Positions 6,279 through 8,158 of a stretch of DNA of 8,158 bases are shown in pieces. This DNA is from SKKL01 sp046543225 (GTDB taxonomy: Bacteria; Actinomycetota; Acidimicrobiia; Acidimicrobiales; SKKL01). Both the position numbers and the translations under genes were made by a program. Every line of letters starts with the position of its first letter. Within the stretch, counting starts at the first letter, position 1. The notes beneath the pieces are model-generated. The model searched no databases. It had not been told where the DNA came from and was given only the letters and a program-made list of their open reading frames with translations. The stretch covers positions 1 to 8,158 of the forward strand of contig JBKGZW010000127.1 in NCBI GenBank assembly GCA_046543225.1, read 5' to 3'.

Positions 6279-7123
6279 TAGGCGGTCGTCGCGCGGGGGT
6301 GGGCGCTCGTCCGTTCATCCTCGCGGAGGCGGTCCTGCCAGCTGCTTCGATCGGCGATGGCCGCGGCGTAGCGGGCCTTTCGGATCGCGACCCGCCCCTT
6401 GGGGCGTACGGGCTCGGCATTGCTGAACTGGCGCTCGATGCCGCCGCGCATGGACTCGATCGCCTCCGCCCGGAGTTGGGAGACCCGGGACTTGGTGACG
6501 TCGAGCATCTCGGCCAGCTCCTCGAAGGAGCGCCCCTCGAGGTACACACCGACGACGACCACGCGGTGGCGGTCCGAGAGGCTCGCCAGCGCGTCGCGCA
6601 CATAGCCCCGCATCTCGCGGTTCTCCAGCGCCTCCTCCGGGCCGGCGAAGGTGTGATCGCTGAGACGGTCGGCGAGGGATCCTCGATCGACCCAGTTGTC
6701 GAGTGAACGCAGCGCTCCCCGGGCCTGGTCCTCGCGCAGCTCTCGGATCCGCCCCCGGTCCATCCCGAGCTCGGTGGCGATCGAGGCGTCATCGGTCGCT
6801 CCCCCGCGGTTGGCGAGGTGTTCACGTGTGGCCTCCACCTGCCGGGACTCTTCACGCACCGATCGTGGGGCCCAGTCGCCGCCGCGGAGAACGTCGAGCA
6901 TCGCTCCTCGGATCCGGCGCACGGCGAAGCCCCCGAAGGGGACCTCGTGGCTTGGATCGAAGCGGCGAGCGGCCTCGACCAATCCGAGCAGGCCGGCTGA
7001 CCGCAGTTCGTCGCGGTCGGCCAGACCCGGGTAGCGGTGGGCGAAGCCGCTCAGCACCTGCTCGACGAGTGGTCGGTGCTGGACGATGAGCTCGTGTTGC
7101 TGAAGCTTCGTGAGTACAGCCAT
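6278..7123 (-). CDS. FliA/WhiG-family (sigma-28 type) RNA polymerase sigma factor
   Basis: A 281-residue sigma-70 family protein directing RNA polymerase to a motility- or development-type regulon. Region 2 (about 13-90) contains DELRSAGLLGLVEAARRFDP, FGGFAVRRIRGAMLDVLR and DWAPRSVR. The block RIRGAMLDVLR...DW.PRSVR is the hallmark of FliA/WhiG rather than SigA or ECF factors. Region 3 is about 91-150, and region 4 is about 170-226 with the helix-turn-helix SFEELAEMLDVTKSRVSQLR. A basic tail of about 55 residues follows region 4 and is unusual for FliA. I chose ATG at 7123 because AGGGGG lies five bases upstream and MAVLTKL leads directly into region 2. An upstream in-frame GTG at 7255 would add 44 Arg/Pro-rich residues that look non-coding. 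A chemotaxis receptor precedes it and a c-di-GMP enzyme overlaps its end, which fits flagellar control. FliA versus WhiG cannot be resolved. Confidence 0.9.
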   Translation of the reverse strand: MAVLTKLQQHELIVQHRPLVEQVLSGFAHRYPGLADRDELRSAGLLGLVEAARRFDPSHEVPFGGFAVRRIRGAMLDVLRGGDWAPRSVREESRQVEATREHLANRGGATDDASIATELGMDRGRIRELREDQARGALRSLDNWVDRGSLADRLSDHTFAGPEEALENREMRGYVRDALASLSDRHRVVVVGVYLEGRSFEELAEMLDVTKSRVSQLRAEAIESMRGGIERQFSNAEPVRPKGRVAIRKARYAAAIADRSSWQDRLREDERTSAHPRATTA

Positions 7124-7128
7124 GGTCG

Positions 7129-7134
7129 CCCCCT
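7129..7134 (-). promoter_or_regulatory. Ribosome binding site of the sigma-factor gene
   Basis: On the minus strand AGGGGG occupies 7134 to 7129, five bases before ATG at 7123. This is a good Shine-Dalgarno and decides the start over the longer open frame reaching 7255. Confidence 0.7.
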
Positions 7135-7154
7135 GGAGCTGGGTGCTCGGTCGG

Positions 7155-7236
7155 GGCATCGATCGACTGCCGGGATGCCGCCATGACGATCGGCACACGG
7201 AAGGGACGCGATGCCGACGGCAGGGACGAAGCGTCC
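7155..7236. other. Intergenic region with clustered short dyads upstream of the sigma-factor gene
   Basis: The 149-base gap between receptor and sigma gene contains several short symmetric elements: GGCATC/GATGCC (7155-7160 with 7174-7179), the near-palindrome TGCCG-A-CGGCA (7212-7222) and GGACG/CGTCC (7224-7228 with 7232-7236). Any promoter or operator for the sigma gene would lie here, but I see no convincing -10/-35 pair. In such GC-rich DNA, short dyads can arise by chance. Confidence 0.3.
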
Positions 7237-7253
7237 AGACTCCAGGTGCGAGC

Positions 7254-7269
7254 ACCGGGACCGCCCGGT
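7254..7269. terminator. Weak candidate terminator after the chemotaxis receptor gene
   Basis: ACCGGG (7254-7259) and CCCGGT (7264-7269) form a 6-bp GC-rich stem with a 4-base loop, three bases beyond the receptor stop codon. There is no T-tract. It may terminate or attenuate transcription between the receptor and the sigma gene, or be a chance dyad. Confidence 0.35.
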
Positions 7270-7272
7270 CGC

Positions 7273-8158
7273 TCAGACGGTGAACCGGGCGACCAGGTCG
7301 TGCAACGAGGATGACATCCGGGCCAGCTCCTGGGCCGCCTCTTGGGCCTCGGTGGCTCCGGTCGCAACCACGGCGGCAGCGTCGGCCACGCTCGTGACGT
7401 TCGAGGTGATCTCCTCGCTGCCGCGTGCGGCCTCGCCGACGTTGCGGGCGATCTCGTTGGTGGTCGCGGCCTGCTCCTCGACCGCGCTGGCGATCGATGC
7501 CTGGATCTCGTTGATGCGGCCGATGACCTCGGAGATCCCCCCGATGGCTTCCTCCGCGGCGGCGGAGTCGGTCTGGATCGCCTCGATCCGGCGTTCGATG
7601 TCGTCGGTGGCCTCGGCGGTGGCCTTGGCCAGCTCCTTGACCTCGTTGGCCACGACCGCGAACCCCTTTCCGGCTTCGCCGGCTCGAGCGGCTTCGATGG
7701 TGGCGTTGAGTGCCAGCAGCTTCGTCTGTTGCGCGATCGATGTGATGACCTTGACGATCTCGCCGATCTCGGTGGACGAGACGCCCAGCTGGCTCATGGT
7801 GGCGTGGGTCGACTGCGCGCGTTCGACCGCTTCACCCGCGACCGTCGACGCGGTGGAGGCGCTGGAGGAGATCTCGCCGATCGTGGCCCCCATCTGCTCG
7901 CTCGCGGAGGCGACGCTCGAGACGTTGCCGGTCACCTGCACCGACGCGGACGAGACAACACCGGCTTGGGTGGAGGTCTCCTCCGCACTGGCGCCGAGGT
8001 TCTGGCTGACGGCGGTGAGCTCCTCAGCGGCAGCGCTGAGGGCTTCGGCGTTGGTGGAGATCTCGCCGACGTCCTTGCGGAAGCTGTCGAGCAGTCGTCC
8101 CAGGGCCTGGGCGGTGCGCCCGAAGACGTCGTCGCCCTCGAGGTGGATCTCCCTCGTC
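7273..8158 (-). CDS. Methyl-accepting chemotaxis protein, cytoplasmic signalling domain (N-terminus beyond window)
   Basis: The C-terminal 294 residues of a chemoreceptor that controls the CheA kinase through CheW. The frame is open to the right edge, so the sensor and membrane parts are missing. A GTG at 7941 is internal, since typical receptor coiled-coil sequence precedes it. The first visible residues (DDVFGRTAQALGRLLDSFR) look like the end of a HAMP domain leading into the signalling helix. The conserved hairpin tip is EIVKVITSIAQQTKLLALNA followed by TIEAARAGEAGKGFAVVANE (about residues 133-172). The helices around it are rich in Ala, Ser and Glu in coiled-coil pattern, with candidate methylation pairs such as AEEL and SASEQ. 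The tip has Lys where enterobacterial receptors have Asn (QTN). The protein ends LVARFTV, with no CheR/CheB-tethering NWETF-type pentapeptide. It is followed on the same strand by a motility-type sigma factor 149 bases away. Confidence 0.93.
   Translation of the reverse strand, partial: TREIHLEGDDVFGRTAQALGRLLDSFRKDVGEISTNAEALSAAAEELTAVSQNLGASAEETSTQAGVVSSASVQVTGNVSSVASASEQMGATIGEISSSASTASTVAGEAVERAQSTHATMSQLGVSSTEIGEIVKVITSIAQQTKLLALNATIEAARAGEAGKGFAVVANEVKELAKATAEATDDIERRIEAIQTDSAAAEEAIGGISEVIGRINEIQASIASAVEEQAATTNEIARNVGEAARGSEEITSNVTSVADAAAVVATGATEAQEAAQELARMSSSLHDLVARFTV

Noticed and set aside
7187..7194. GCCGATCG on the minus strand, resembling a sigma-28 -10 element (GCCGATAA)
   Set aside because: The last two bases differ and no TAAA-type -35 lies at the required spacing, so autoregulation by this sigma factor is not supported.
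7124..7255. 44-residue upstream extension of the sigma factor from GTG 7255
   Set aside because: The translated residues are Arg/Pro/Ser-rich and unlike any sigma region. A good Shine-Dalgarno supports ATG at 7123.
7273..7941. GTG at 7941 as the start of a short chemoreceptor fragment
   Set aside because: The same frame continues without a stop to the window edge and encodes normal receptor and HAMP-end sequence.

Overview
The window is GC-rich, densely coded bacterial chromosome. It uses many GTG starts and carries a UvrD-family helicase with a C-terminal HRDC domain, the UvrD2 architecture best known from Actinomycetota. Together with the motility-type genes, this suggests a flagellated or chemotactic high-GC actinobacterium. 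Acidimicrobiia is a reasonable guess, but the sequence alone does not fix the lineage. There are no rRNA or tRNA genes, CRISPR arrays, transposases or phage genes.

Region 1 (1-1610, + strand) is the end of a zinc/manganese-type ABC uptake operon. It holds the C-terminal part of a cluster A-I metal-binding protein with a strikingly acidic and histidine-rich loop, then a complete ABC-3 family permease. The ATPase is not in the window and must lie upstream or elsewhere. The operon ends at a perfect 10-bp inverted repeat over the permease stop codon, where it converges with the helicase gene.

Region 2 (1629-8158, - strand) is read right to left. It starts with a methyl-accepting chemotaxis protein that runs off the right edge. 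Next come a FliA/WhiG-type sigma factor, a soluble PAS-PAS-PAS-GGDEF-EAL cyclic-di-GMP enzyme whose first possible start overlaps the sigma stop by one base (TAGTG), and the UvrD2-like helicase. The first three genes form a coherent motility and signalling set: chemosensing, a late-gene sigma factor and c-di-GMP turnover. The helicase is probably a DNA-repair gene that sits downstream by position; a 75-bp gap with alternative hairpins separates it.

Nothing here is clearly a new system. The best leads are the apparent translational coupling of a flagellar/WhiG-type sigma factor to a c-di-GMP enzyme, the absence of the tetracysteine linker from the UvrD2-like helicase, and the D/E/H-only metal loop built partly from a perfect 30-bp tandem repeat.
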